A stretch of DNA of 64,000 nt from Pelagimonas sp050633425. Lineage in GTDB: Bacteria; Pseudomonadota; Alphaproteobacteria; Rhodobacterales; Rhodobacteraceae. The stretch is from positions 45,199-109,198 of the forward strand of contig NZ_JBOEGM010000035.1 in assembly GCF_050633425.1 (NCBI RefSeq), read 5' to 3'. The notes below the pieces were generated by a model. That model saw nothing but the letters and a program-made list of their open reading frames with translations, was not told where the DNA came from and searched no databases. Position numbers and translations under genes: made by a program. Below are positions 53,996-62,243 of this stretch, one piece after another (position 1 is the stretch's first letter; each line of letters opens with the position of its first letter).

Positions 53996-54664
53996 ATGGC
54001 GCAATTTACGCTATACGCCGCGCCTGGAGCCTGTTCCCGCGTTCCGCTGATGTCGCTGGAAGAGGCGGGGGCAGACTATGATCTGGAACTGATCCGCTTC
54101 ATGAAGGGCGAACACAAACGCCCTGACTATCTGGCGATGCATCCAGCGGGAAAGGTGCCGTTGTTGGTCACTCCAGAGGGGCCTCTGACCCAGAATGTCG
54201 CCATCGCGCGCTATCTGGGGCAGGTCTTTCCCAAGCTTCTGCCGCAGGCCAACGGAGCCTATGAGGCGGAAAAGATCACCGCCGATCTGGCCTTTTGCGC
54301 CGATACGCTGCACCCGATTGTAACGCGGATGCGCATGCCGATGTTTATGGTTGAGGGCCCCGAGGCGCAGGCCTCGGTCAAGGCCAAGGCCATGGAGGCG
54401 ATGCAGCCCCTGGCAAAGGTGGTGAACGACCGTCTGGCCAATGGCCCATGGTGGTACGGCGAGACCTGGTCGATCCTGGACGCCTATATCTATTGGATTT
54501 GGTTTCGCATCTCCGGCTGCGGTTTCCCGGTCGAGGACTGCCCAGCCTGGGCCGCCCACGCCGAAGCCATGCAGGCACGCCCTGCGGTGCAACGTGCCCT
54601 TGCCAAAGATGCCGCGCTGCAGGAGCGGCTTGAGGCCGACGGCCTCGTGCCCAAGAAGGCATAA
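53996..54664 (+). CDS. Glutathione S-transferase family protein
   Basis: 222 residues. N-terminal thioredoxin fold (LYAAPGACSRVPLMSLEEAG, with Cys13/Ser14 as candidate glutathione-site residues; PAGKVPLL and LTQNVAIARYL as glutathione contacts) and a helical C-domain. In catabolic clusters such proteins often are glutathione-dependent isomerases, e.g. of maleylpyruvate, and the FAH-family gene downstream would fit that. Not proven here. Confidence 0.88.
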   Translation: MAQFTLYAAPGACSRVPLMSLEEAGADYDLELIRFMKGEHKRPDYLAMHPAGKVPLLVTPEGPLTQNVAIARYLGQVFPKLLPQANGAYEAEKITADLAFCADTLHPIVTRMRMPMFMVEGPEAQASVKAKAMEAMQPLAKVVNDRLANGPWWYGETWSILDAYIYWIWFRISGCGFPVEDCPAWAAHAEAMQARPAVQRALAKDAALQERLEADGLVPKKA

Positions 54665-54671
54665 CGGACGT

Positions 54672-55280
54672 ATGATGGCCTTTTCAGACATTCGACGCGT
54701 TGTGACCGGGCATGACGAAACCGGAAAGGCCATCGTTTTACAGGACGGGCCTTTGCCGCATGTGACACGCCCACTGACCCAGCCGGGCTCGGCGTTTCAC
54801 GAAATTTGGAACACGGGCCACATGCCAGCGGTTCTAACGGCCCGCGAGGCGGAACCGACCGACCGTCACCGTGCTACGGCCCCGCCGGAAAACGGCACTA
54901 TCATCCGTTTTGTGGATATCCCCCCCGAAGGCCGCGAAGGCCCCGATTTTGACCGGGATCAGGCCAAGGAGCTCTTTGACGCTGTTGGGTTGGGTGAAAA
55001 CGCCGAACACACACTTCGCGGCCGTCACCCGCTGATGCACCGCACCGAAAGTGTCGACTATGGCGTTGTGGTTGCAGGCGAGATCGTCTTGATGTTGGAC
55101 GATGATGAGGTCACCCTGCAGCCGGGCGATGTGGTCATCCAGCGGGGAACAATCCACGCATGGGCGAACCGTTCGGATGCGCCGTGCCGGATGCTTTTTG
55201 TTCTGACCGATGCCCGCTTTGATCCCGAACTGGCAGCTGGTCATCAGGCGCAGGACGCGCGGGTCAAGGCCGGAAAGTGA
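54672..55280 (+). CDS. Cupin-domain protein
   Basis: 202 residues from the ATG at 54672 (a second ATG follows directly). The C-terminal cupin, about 128-190, has GEIVLMLDDDEVTLQPGDVVIQRGTIHAWANRS: the second cupin motif with a His. His118-type residues (HPLMHRTESVDYG) may form the first. N-terminal part unassigned. It may be an isomerase or a small dioxygenase. It overlaps the SDR gene by 4 bases (GTGA). Confidence 0.85.
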   Translation: MMAFSDIRRVVTGHDETGKAIVLQDGPLPHVTRPLTQPGSAFHEIWNTGHMPAVLTAREAEPTDRHRATAPPENGTIIRFVDIPPEGREGPDFDRDQAKELFDAVGLGENAEHTLRGRHPLMHRTESVDYGVVVAGEIVLMLDDDEVTLQPGDVVIQRGTIHAWANRSDAPCRMLFVLTDARFDPELAAGHQAQDARVKAGK

Positions 55281-56176
55281 GCGCCCGTGTTGTCATCACC
55301 GGGGCTGCGGGCTTTTTGGGGCAAGCGGTTGTTCGGCTCATGCTGGCCGATCCCAGGGTGTCACATGTGACCGCGAGCGATCTGACCCCCTGCGGCATGT
55401 CGCACCCGGCTTTGACGGATTTGCCCGGTCGTTTAACGGATCCGGCCCTGTTGGCCGAGGTGGCGCGCGCTGACGTGGTCCTTCATCTCGCTGCAATTTT
55501 GGGTGGCGCTGCAGAGGCTGACCCAAGCGCCGCTCGGCAGGTCAATCTTGATGCGACCTTTGGGTTGATTGAGGCCTGCCAAAGGGGTGCGCGTTTTGTG
55601 TTTGCCTCCTCTATTGCAGTCCTTGGCGAAACATCCGCCGATAGGGCACCGACAATGGTTTATGGTGCCCATAAGGCGATGGTGGAAGTTGCCATCGAAA
55701 CCGCAACGCGGCGGGGCGAGATCGACGGGATTTCGCTGCGTCCGGGCGGCATTGTGGCACGCCGGGATCAGAACACAGGGCTGAAATCGGCCTTCTTGTC
55801 CCAAGTGTTCTGGGCCGTGGCTGAGGGCGTCGACTATGAGTTGCCCGTATCACAAGAGGCTCAGACTTGGTTGAGTTCGGTGCACAACGTGGCGGCGCAA
55901 TTTTCGCAAGCGGCGCTTGCCGCCAGCCTCGGCCCGGCGCGCAGCCTGACGTTGCCCATGCAAAAATGCCAGTTCAAGGCACTGGTTGAGGCGCTAAAGG
56001 CGCGTTTCCCGAGCAGCCGATCCACAGTCACCTTTGTGCCAGAGGCCGAGACCATGCGACTGTTTGGGCAAGCGCAACCTCTTGATTTCACCTTGGCACG
56101 TGCCGCCGGGTTCACGCCTGACGCCGATCTCGCTGCGCTGATCTGCGCCGCCCTATATAACGGAGAGACGATATGA
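55277..56176 (+). CDS. NAD-dependent epimerase/dehydratase-family (extended SDR) oxidoreductase
   Basis: 299 residues, GTG start at 55277 overlapping the cupin stop by 4 bases. TGAAGFLG nucleotide motif at 8-15, catalytic Ser111/112 (FASSIA), Tyr129 and Lys133 (YGAHK). It resembles D-erythronate dehydrogenase-type proteins of SDR family. It likely oxidises or reduces a hydroxyl/keto intermediate. Its stop overlaps the FAH gene by 4 bases, so the last three genes are translationally coupled. Confidence 0.88.
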   Translation: MSARVVITGAAGFLGQAVVRLMLADPRVSHVTASDLTPCGMSHPALTDLPGRLTDPALLAEVARADVVLHLAAILGGAAEADPSAARQVNLDATFGLIEACQRGARFVFASSIAVLGETSADRAPTMVYGAHKAMVEVAIETATRRGEIDGISLRPGGIVARRDQNTGLKSAFLSQVFWAVAEGVDYELPVSQEAQTWLSSVHNVAAQFSQAALAASLGPARSLTLPMQKCQFKALVEALKARFPSSRSTVTFVPEAETMRLFGQAQPLDFTLARAAGFTPDADLAALICAALYNGETI

Positions 56177-57138
56177 AGCTTGCAACCCTACCAAACCAGA
56201 CACCCGATGGGCGTTTGCATGTGGTCAGTCGCGATCTGACCCGTTGCACCCCCGCCGAAGGCGTCACAACGATGCAGGCTTTGATCGAAGATTGGGAGGC
56301 GCTCGCCCCGGCGTTGGCCGCACAATATGAGACGCTGAACGCGGGTGGCGGCACCGCTTTTGTCCCCGCCGAGGCGTTGGCGCCGTTGCCACGCGCCTGG
56401 CAATGGCTGGACGGATCGGCCTATGACAGTCACGGCGACCTGATGCAAACCGTGTTCAAACTAGAGCCAAACCCCAAGGGTCGCCCGCTCATGTATCAGG
56501 GCATGTCGCACCAGTTTTTGCCTGCAACCGCCGATGTTCCGCTGCCGTCCGAGCAGGACGGAATTGATTTCGAAGGCGAATTTGGAGTGATCTGCGACGA
56601 AGTTCCCATGGGGGCCGATGCAGCCACAGCGCTTGGTCATGTCCGTCTTCTGGTGCAGATCAATGATTGGTCATTGCGCAGATTGGCACCGATCGAGATG
56701 AAGACCGGCTTTGGCTGGATTCAGGCCAAACCCGCCTGTTCCGTGGCGCCAGTCGCCGTAACCCCGGATGAGCTGGGCAGCGCTTGGCGGGATGGGCGGG
56801 TTGACCTGCCTCTGGTGGTGGATTTCAACGGCACGCGGTTTGGTGCTGCCGAGGGCTATCATATGTCCTTTGGGTTCGACGAGCTTCTGGCCCACGCGGC
56901 GCAATCGCGGTCTTTGGTTGCGGGAACGATACTTGGGTCGGGCACCGTGTCGAACGAGAATTTCCGCGAGATCGGATCATCCTGCATTGCAGAGCGGCGC
57001 GGGATCGAACTGCTCGACACGGGGGCACCAAAAACCGACTACATGAAATTTGGCGATGGCGTTCGGATGCAATGTTGCCTGCGTGACGGCACACCCTTGT
57101 TCGGCGTGATTGACCAGAAAGTTGTGCCTAACACCTAA
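56173..57138 (+). CDS. Fumarylacetoacetate hydrolase (FAH)-family protein
   Basis: 321 residues. The metal-binding block is FEGEFG (Glu134, Glu136) with Asp165 in INDWS, then GTILGSGTVSNENF and RGIELLD. The family hydrolyses acylpyruvates such as fumarylpyruvate. Together with the upstream GST it recalls the end of the gentisate pathway. The ~100-residue N-terminal domain matches full-length FAH-like proteins. A porin gene follows after 189 bases. Confidence 0.9.
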   Translation: MKLATLPNQTPDGRLHVVSRDLTRCTPAEGVTTMQALIEDWEALAPALAAQYETLNAGGGTAFVPAEALAPLPRAWQWLDGSAYDSHGDLMQTVFKLEPNPKGRPLMYQGMSHQFLPATADVPLPSEQDGIDFEGEFGVICDEVPMGADAATALGHVRLLVQINDWSLRRLAPIEMKTGFGWIQAKPACSVAPVAVTPDELGSAWRDGRVDLPLVVDFNGTRFGAAEGYHMSFGFDELLAHAAQSRSLVAGTILGSGTVSNENFREIGSSCIAERRGIELLDTGAPKTDYMKFGDGVRMQCCLRDGTPLFGVIDQKVVPNT

Positions 57139-57327
57139 ATTTATCGTCCTGATTGGCGTGCGCACATGTGCGGTCAAATCCTGTTCGTACATCGGACGGG
57201 GGGATGGAGGCTGGACGGCAGAGACCGAGCATTGGTCTCGGAAATGTCAGGCATTAATAGGTTTAATTTTACATTTTCCAATGGGTTATCCCATATCGAA
57301 ACGATCTAACTAGGGAGGAGAACTGCA

Positions 57328-58416
57328 ATGAAATCTCTTTGCAGCACGATTTTTTGCGGGGTTCTAGCATTGCCAGGCGTCGCGGCAGCTGAATTCACGA
57401 CAGGTGCTCAACTGGTGCTTGGCTATGGTGAGGTTGACGGTGATGGCCAAGGCTACGGCATCCTTGATTTCAACATGGGCAACAAACATGATCTGGGCGC
57501 GGTGAAACTGTCGTGGGACGTCCGGGTTCGTGCGCGCACCGATCAGGATGAAATCGGTGACGTTGAAAACAACAACATAGATGGCGCGATCGAATTCGAT
57601 TTCGGAGGCGGCGGCAAACTTGGCTTTACCACTTTCATAGAAACCTATGACCAAAAACCTTGGGCAGATGGTGATCTCTTCAACCGCGGCTCTGTCGGTG
57701 TTTTCCCGGTTATCCAAAAGCGCTATGATGGTGTCAGAGACAGCCAGTTCACTGCGGGTGGCCCATTTGGCAAAAAAGTCGATCCTGATCTTCTTTTGAC
57801 CTACTCCAATGACTTTGGTCGGGTCGGGTTCGAATTTACTGCAAACGTTCTGGGCACTTGGGATGGCTACACGCGTTCCGAAATGGCCGACAACGGCGAT
57901 AATTTCGCTTTGGCTGAGGCTAAGTTCACTCTACCGACCAAAGGTTATGGCATCTATAGCCTCAAGGTGAACGACATCGGCGACGCCGAGATGCAAGTCG
58001 TCTATCCCATTCGCAAGATCGGCTTGACGTTGATCGGCCGCTATTCGATCAACGAAGGCAACTTTGATCAATACCGTGGCAACTTGGCGGCGATCTATCG
58101 TCATAAAGGCGATAGCCTGTTCAAAGGGGCCTTTCTGGCCCATGCCTTCAATGATAGCGCCTCTCGTTCGACCTTGGGTCTGACATTTGGTCAGGACAAT
58201 TGGGAGATGAAGTTCGCTGGGGACACAGATGGCGATTACGCTTTGGAAGGGTCCTATTCTTTCTCTGACAACACATCCTTGTTGGTTGGCTGGGACAGTG
58301 GCTTTGAAAATGACGGTGGTCCCGGGAACGGATTTGATGACGCTACCTTCCCCGCTCCGGTCTTTGCTGCCGGGCGCGACAGCGCCTTTGAAATCGCACT
58401 TGTTCAGAAGTTCTGA
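57328..58416 (+). CDS. Outer-membrane porin-like beta-barrel
   Basis: 362 residues with a Sec signal peptide (to GVAAA-E at about 21). The mature part is made of alternating beta-hairpins with Gly/Asn/Asp turns and ends in Phe (VQKF), the outer-membrane insertion signal. It is a porin-like barrel of about 14-16 strands. GGGAGGAG precedes the ATG. It follows the catabolic genes on the same strand and has its own terminator, so it may be the outer-membrane port for the substrate. Confidence 0.82.
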   Translation: MKSLCSTIFCGVLALPGVAAAEFTTGAQLVLGYGEVDGDGQGYGILDFNMGNKHDLGAVKLSWDVRVRARTDQDEIGDVENNNIDGAIEFDFGGGGKLGFTTFIETYDQKPWADGDLFNRGSVGVFPVIQKRYDGVRDSQFTAGGPFGKKVDPDLLLTYSNDFGRVGFEFTANVLGTWDGYTRSEMADNGDNFALAEAKFTLPTKGYGIYSLKVNDIGDAEMQVVYPIRKIGLTLIGRYSINEGNFDQYRGNLAAIYRHKGDSLFKGAFLAHAFNDSASRSTLGLTFGQDNWEMKFAGDTDGDYALEGSYSFSDNTSLLVGWDSGFENDGGPGNGFDDATFPAPVFAAGRDSAFEIALVQKF

Positions 58417-58452
58417 GCAAAGGGTATTGGCCATTATCTGAGCTGATCGAGG

Positions 58453-58483
58453 CCGGGCGGGATTCATTCCCGCCCGGTCTTTT
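58453..58483 (+). terminator. Rho-independent terminator of the porin gene
   Basis: 10-bp stem CCGGGCGGGA/TCCCGCCCGG with a 5-base loop followed by TCTTTTTT. Confidence 0.9.
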
Positions 58484-58744
58484 TTGCACGCGGAACGATT
58501 GTAATTGGCCCTGACGTAGGCTCGCCTGACCGATCTGAGTTTCCCCTCAACCGGAGCCTATCCTTGGGCAGATTTGGTGTTTCGAAGCGGCGCGTGAGAC
58601 TGAGCAGGCCGTTGGCTTTGCAGGCAGCGATTGGGCAAAAGCACCGGGTCGGCGTTTAGCGTTTCGCAATGCACCCGGTAGAGCGCAACCCAGATGTGTG
58701 CCGAATTCTCAGCCAGGTTTCAGGCCAAGGAGCCAGCGGCGCTG

Positions 58745-60523
58745 TTAGCTTTTGGGGTGGTCTTCGGGCGCGGATTGTTCATGGCCGGGCAGGGCAGAGC
58801 ATTCGGTAAAGACCCGTTTGCTGCAGGTTGCGCAGATTGACAGATCCATGTTGGCAATCGCCGCCGCCAAGGCATCCCCTTTGGAAATATGCAGGTGGTC
58901 CTCGCCGATCTCTTCGAGCACCTGAAAGCGCCGCAGACATTCCAACAGGGGCGGAAAGAGCGCGACGATGTGGAAACTTCCACCCTCTGCGCGGATTTCA
59001 CGGGCCGCATGAATCAAAAAGTCAGCCCCCGAAAGATCAATCTTGCCGACGCCTTTGAGGTAAAAGATCACATGCTTTTGGCCTTTGCGCTTGGTGCGCA
59101 GCGCTGTCCATTCCTCTTCGACATGTTCGACCGAGCCGAAATAGAGCGGGCCGTCAAGCCGCACGACCATCAATTGCGGACATTCGGGCAGGCCATGCAA
59201 GGCCGCATTGCGAAATTTTCGGCGCCCGCTGGCGGCCTCAACCGGGGCACTGACCCGCAAAGAGGGGTGCGCACTGTCGTAGATAAAAACCGAGAACGAG
59301 GAGATGACGCCGATATAGATCGCGAAATCCAACTCAAGCAACAGGCCAGCGGCCAGAGTCAGAAGGAGGATCAAGGTTTCGGGGCGCGACGTCTTGATGA
59401 TGTGCTTGATCTCTTTGCGGTCGATGAGACGCCACGCCACAAAGAGGATCAGCCCGGCCATGGCGGGTTTTGGGATTGCGGTGATGTAATTGCCAAATAG
59501 CAGCAAGATTGCCGCAAGAAACAGGCTTGCTGAGATAGCGGACATCGGGGTTTGAGCCCCGGCCTCGGCATTGACCCCGGATCGGGTGAATGAGCCAGAA
59601 CCCGCGTAGCACTGAAAGAAACTGCCGATGCTGTTGGACAGTCCCTGTGCCACGATTTCTTGGTTTGGAGCAAAAGGTTCATGTCGGCGCAGGGCAAATG
59701 TCCGCCCGATCGAAATCGCTTCGAGCAACCCAACAAGCGCCACCGCCGCAGCACCCGAGGCGAGCAGGGCGACGTCTGACAGGTCAATTTGAGGAGTGTG
59801 AAAGCTGGGCAGCGCGGCCGGGATCGCGCCGAGCATTTCGACACCTTTGTCGGCCGCACCTGTCACGGCAGCGGTGGCGGCACCCGCAACCAAAGCAATG
59901 AGAAACCCCGGCAACCGAGGCGCAAAACTCTGGATCGAGGCGACCGTGACAAAGGTGACGGCAGCGATCAGAACGGCGAGGGCATTAACCTCAGGCGCGG
60001 CTTCGGCCACGCGGATCAACCGCTCGACCACATTGCCGCCGCCTTCAATTTTGACACCAAAGGCTCCGGCCAGTTGGCTTACTCCGATCAACAAGGCCGC
60101 CGCCGCCGTAAAGGCCACGATCACCGAATGCGAAACAAAGGACACCAAGCCGCCCAATCGGGCCAATCCGGCGATGATTTGAAACAGCCCGACCAGCAAT
60201 GTCAAAAGCAGTGCCAATTCAATGTAACGCGCACTGCCCGGCACGGCCATGCCCTCGAGGGTGGCGAAGAGCAGCGCAGAAATCGCGGTGGTTGGGCCCG
60301 AGACCATGACCATCGACGATCCAAACAACGCGGCCACAATGGCGGTGATCATCGCGGTATACAGTCCATATTCCGGTGGCAGACCGGCGATGGTTGCAAA
60401 GGCCACCCCTTGCGGCAGGACAATGGCTGCATTTGTCAGACCTGCAAGACAATCGGCTTTCAGGGAAACAGGGGTTGTCCTGCGCAGCCAATCGCGGGCT
60501 GGAAAGAGGCGAAGTTGAGTCAT
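58745..60523 (-). CDS. SulP-family anion transporter with STAS domain
   Basis: 592 residues. Membrane domain with about 12 helices (starts DWLRRTTPVSLKADCLAGLTNAAIVLPQGVAFATIAGLPPEYGLYTA, the conserved SulP opening) and a C-terminal STAS domain from about 455 to 560 (MVVRLDGPLYFGSVEHVEE, VGKIDLSGADFLI). The tail has a CxxC (SICATCSKR). SulP proteins carry sulfate, bicarbonate or other anions. It runs leftward and is separate from the catabolic island. Confidence 0.92.
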   Translation of the reverse strand: MTQLRLFPARDWLRRTTPVSLKADCLAGLTNAAIVLPQGVAFATIAGLPPEYGLYTAMITAIVAALFGSSMVMVSGPTTAISALLFATLEGMAVPGSARYIELALLLTLLVGLFQIIAGLARLGGLVSFVSHSVIVAFTAAAALLIGVSQLAGAFGVKIEGGGNVVERLIRVAEAAPEVNALAVLIAAVTFVTVASIQSFAPRLPGFLIALVAGAATAAVTGAADKGVEMLGAIPAALPSFHTPQIDLSDVALLASGAAAVALVGLLEAISIGRTFALRRHEPFAPNQEIVAQGLSNSIGSFFQCYAGSGSFTRSGVNAEAGAQTPMSAISASLFLAAILLLFGNYITAIPKPAMAGLILFVAWRLIDRKEIKHIIKTSRPETLILLLTLAAGLLLELDFAIYIGVISSFSVFIYDSAHPSLRVSAPVEAASGRRKFRNAALHGLPECPQLMVVRLDGPLYFGSVEHVEEEWTALRTKRKGQKHVIFYLKGVGKIDLSGADFLIHAAREIRAEGGSFHIVALFPPLLECLRRFQVLEEIGEDHLHISKGDALAAAIANMDLSICATCSKRVFTECSALPGHEQSAPEDHPKS

Positions 60524-62243
60524 CGTAACTTTTCGGATTTGGACGCAATATTGCGCGATATGTTAGCGCCTGCTGCGCAGGATTTTCCCGTCCGTCTTAA
60601 AGGCAGAAAGTCACGCTGTGCAAGGGATGTTTGAGGTGTTTTTTCCCTTAAAAACGGGCATTCGGGCCACGTTGGAAAATGCAGGCAAGAGGGCGGTTTT
60701 TTGCTTCAATTTTGGTGCTGTTATTTGGGGGAATTGCCCTTGCCTACGATCAGCGGACAGGCCGGATGGCGAATACCCGCCATTAGGAAGAGCACCGGAA
60801 CGAACAGCGCGCGCGCGCCACTTGCTGGTCTGGTTGTTGCCAGTACCGGGCTTGTCGGAGCTGTTGCGCAGGGCAAGAATGACCTGGGCTTTTGTCCCAG
60901 AGATTGAGGCGTTTGTTTCAGATCGGCTATTTGCCGATCAGCGTCTTACATAAGAACATCTGTAATCGTGCTTGGCTCTGCGAATGCGGTGAACCCATTT
61001 GTTTGGCCCTGAACGCTCGAAGCCCGAGAACGCCAGATTGGTATTTGTCCTTGTTCAGACCGCGCGGTTGTCCATTCGGGGTGCAAGAACGCGGAGCCTT
61101 GGCAGTCGGCAACTGTCTGGTTGTGGCGACTACGGGACGAAAAATACACCAATGATCTGTACAAACGTTGTGTCTCTGCGTTTCACGGCGTGGCCAAGGC
61201 ATGATGGTTTGAGATTTGATCCACAGATCTCCGAATATCCGGTGAGAGACGAAAGAACATGAAAGGGCAGGGGCGTATGGACGTGGGAAACTTTCTGGCA
61301 CGCACGCCGTTGCGATCAAAGGGTCACTTCATAGGTGCGCTCCAAAGGCGACATCGACAGAGACGTTAGAACTCATTCTTTGACGCTGATCTCCGGACAC
61401 ATGGATGGGGTGGAGCAATGGCAATTGCCGGGCCGGGCCTCCTAGCGTGTCGAGGAACACGGAACCTATAGGGGCAGTAGACTGTGGAAACAGCGCAACC
61501 AATAGGTAGATCAGCTGTCTTTCCAAACACCAAATGCGGTGGCGCACGGTCGAATCATCGGGCAATTCGCCTTAGTTTTGCATAGAATGATTCGTATTCG
61601 GCGTAGCTTTGAATGTGGCACTTATGGCCAATTTTGCGCCACAGGTAGAATTGGTTCCAGATTAGATACAAAGCCAAACATTATTTTCTAGGCGGTTTTT
61701 GGCCAACGTTGTTTCGCATCCGGCTGAATGATTGTTGCCAATCATGCGACGGTTCCATGTCAATATCCAAGGATTGTCGTTGAAATAGTCTAAAATTGGC
61801 TGAAATAGACGGTTTTAATGCGACCTTTGCGTGACCTGTGGAAACAATTTGCGATCAACCTAAGGAAAAGTTGAACGTTTTCAGGCTGGTTTTGGCAATC
61901 GGAAATGCCGCTTTGCCGCCGTTGTGCCATTTTTTCCTTCCGACAAAGCGTTGTTCGAAGTATCACTACTGCAAGCCCAACTGGGGGGTGAAGACATAGG
62001 CCACGGGGGCGGCCGCTGAACTGTTGCGCATCTTTATAGGTGCGAAGTGAAGCGATGGGCGGAGTCCGCCCGAGCCGCAATTTGGCGTTCTTCGTCCACG
62101 TAAGACGTGGGCAGAGGCAGCGCGGAAAACACTTCGCATACATACAGGCGTGACGAGCGTAATTGAAACGGGCAGTGCACGGGCATTGTCTTCCGCAATA
62201 GCGGTAGGGGCATGCCCCGTCTGGAGTATGAGAGGGTCTTACT
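60524..62243. other. 1.7 kb without a supportable gene
   Basis: Short frames on both strands (for example plus 60618-60953 and minus 61790-62329) show no recognisable product, and a minus-strand frame ending at 61555-61557 reads through one stop. The composition is AT-richer in the right half. The right edge includes the promoter and GAGAGGG site of the large secreted protein. It looks like decayed sequence. Confidence 0.4.

Noticed and set aside
61555..61800. Minus-strand frame that reads plausibly across one TAA
   Set aside because: Homology to any known family could not be recognised, so a pseudogene call is not supportable.
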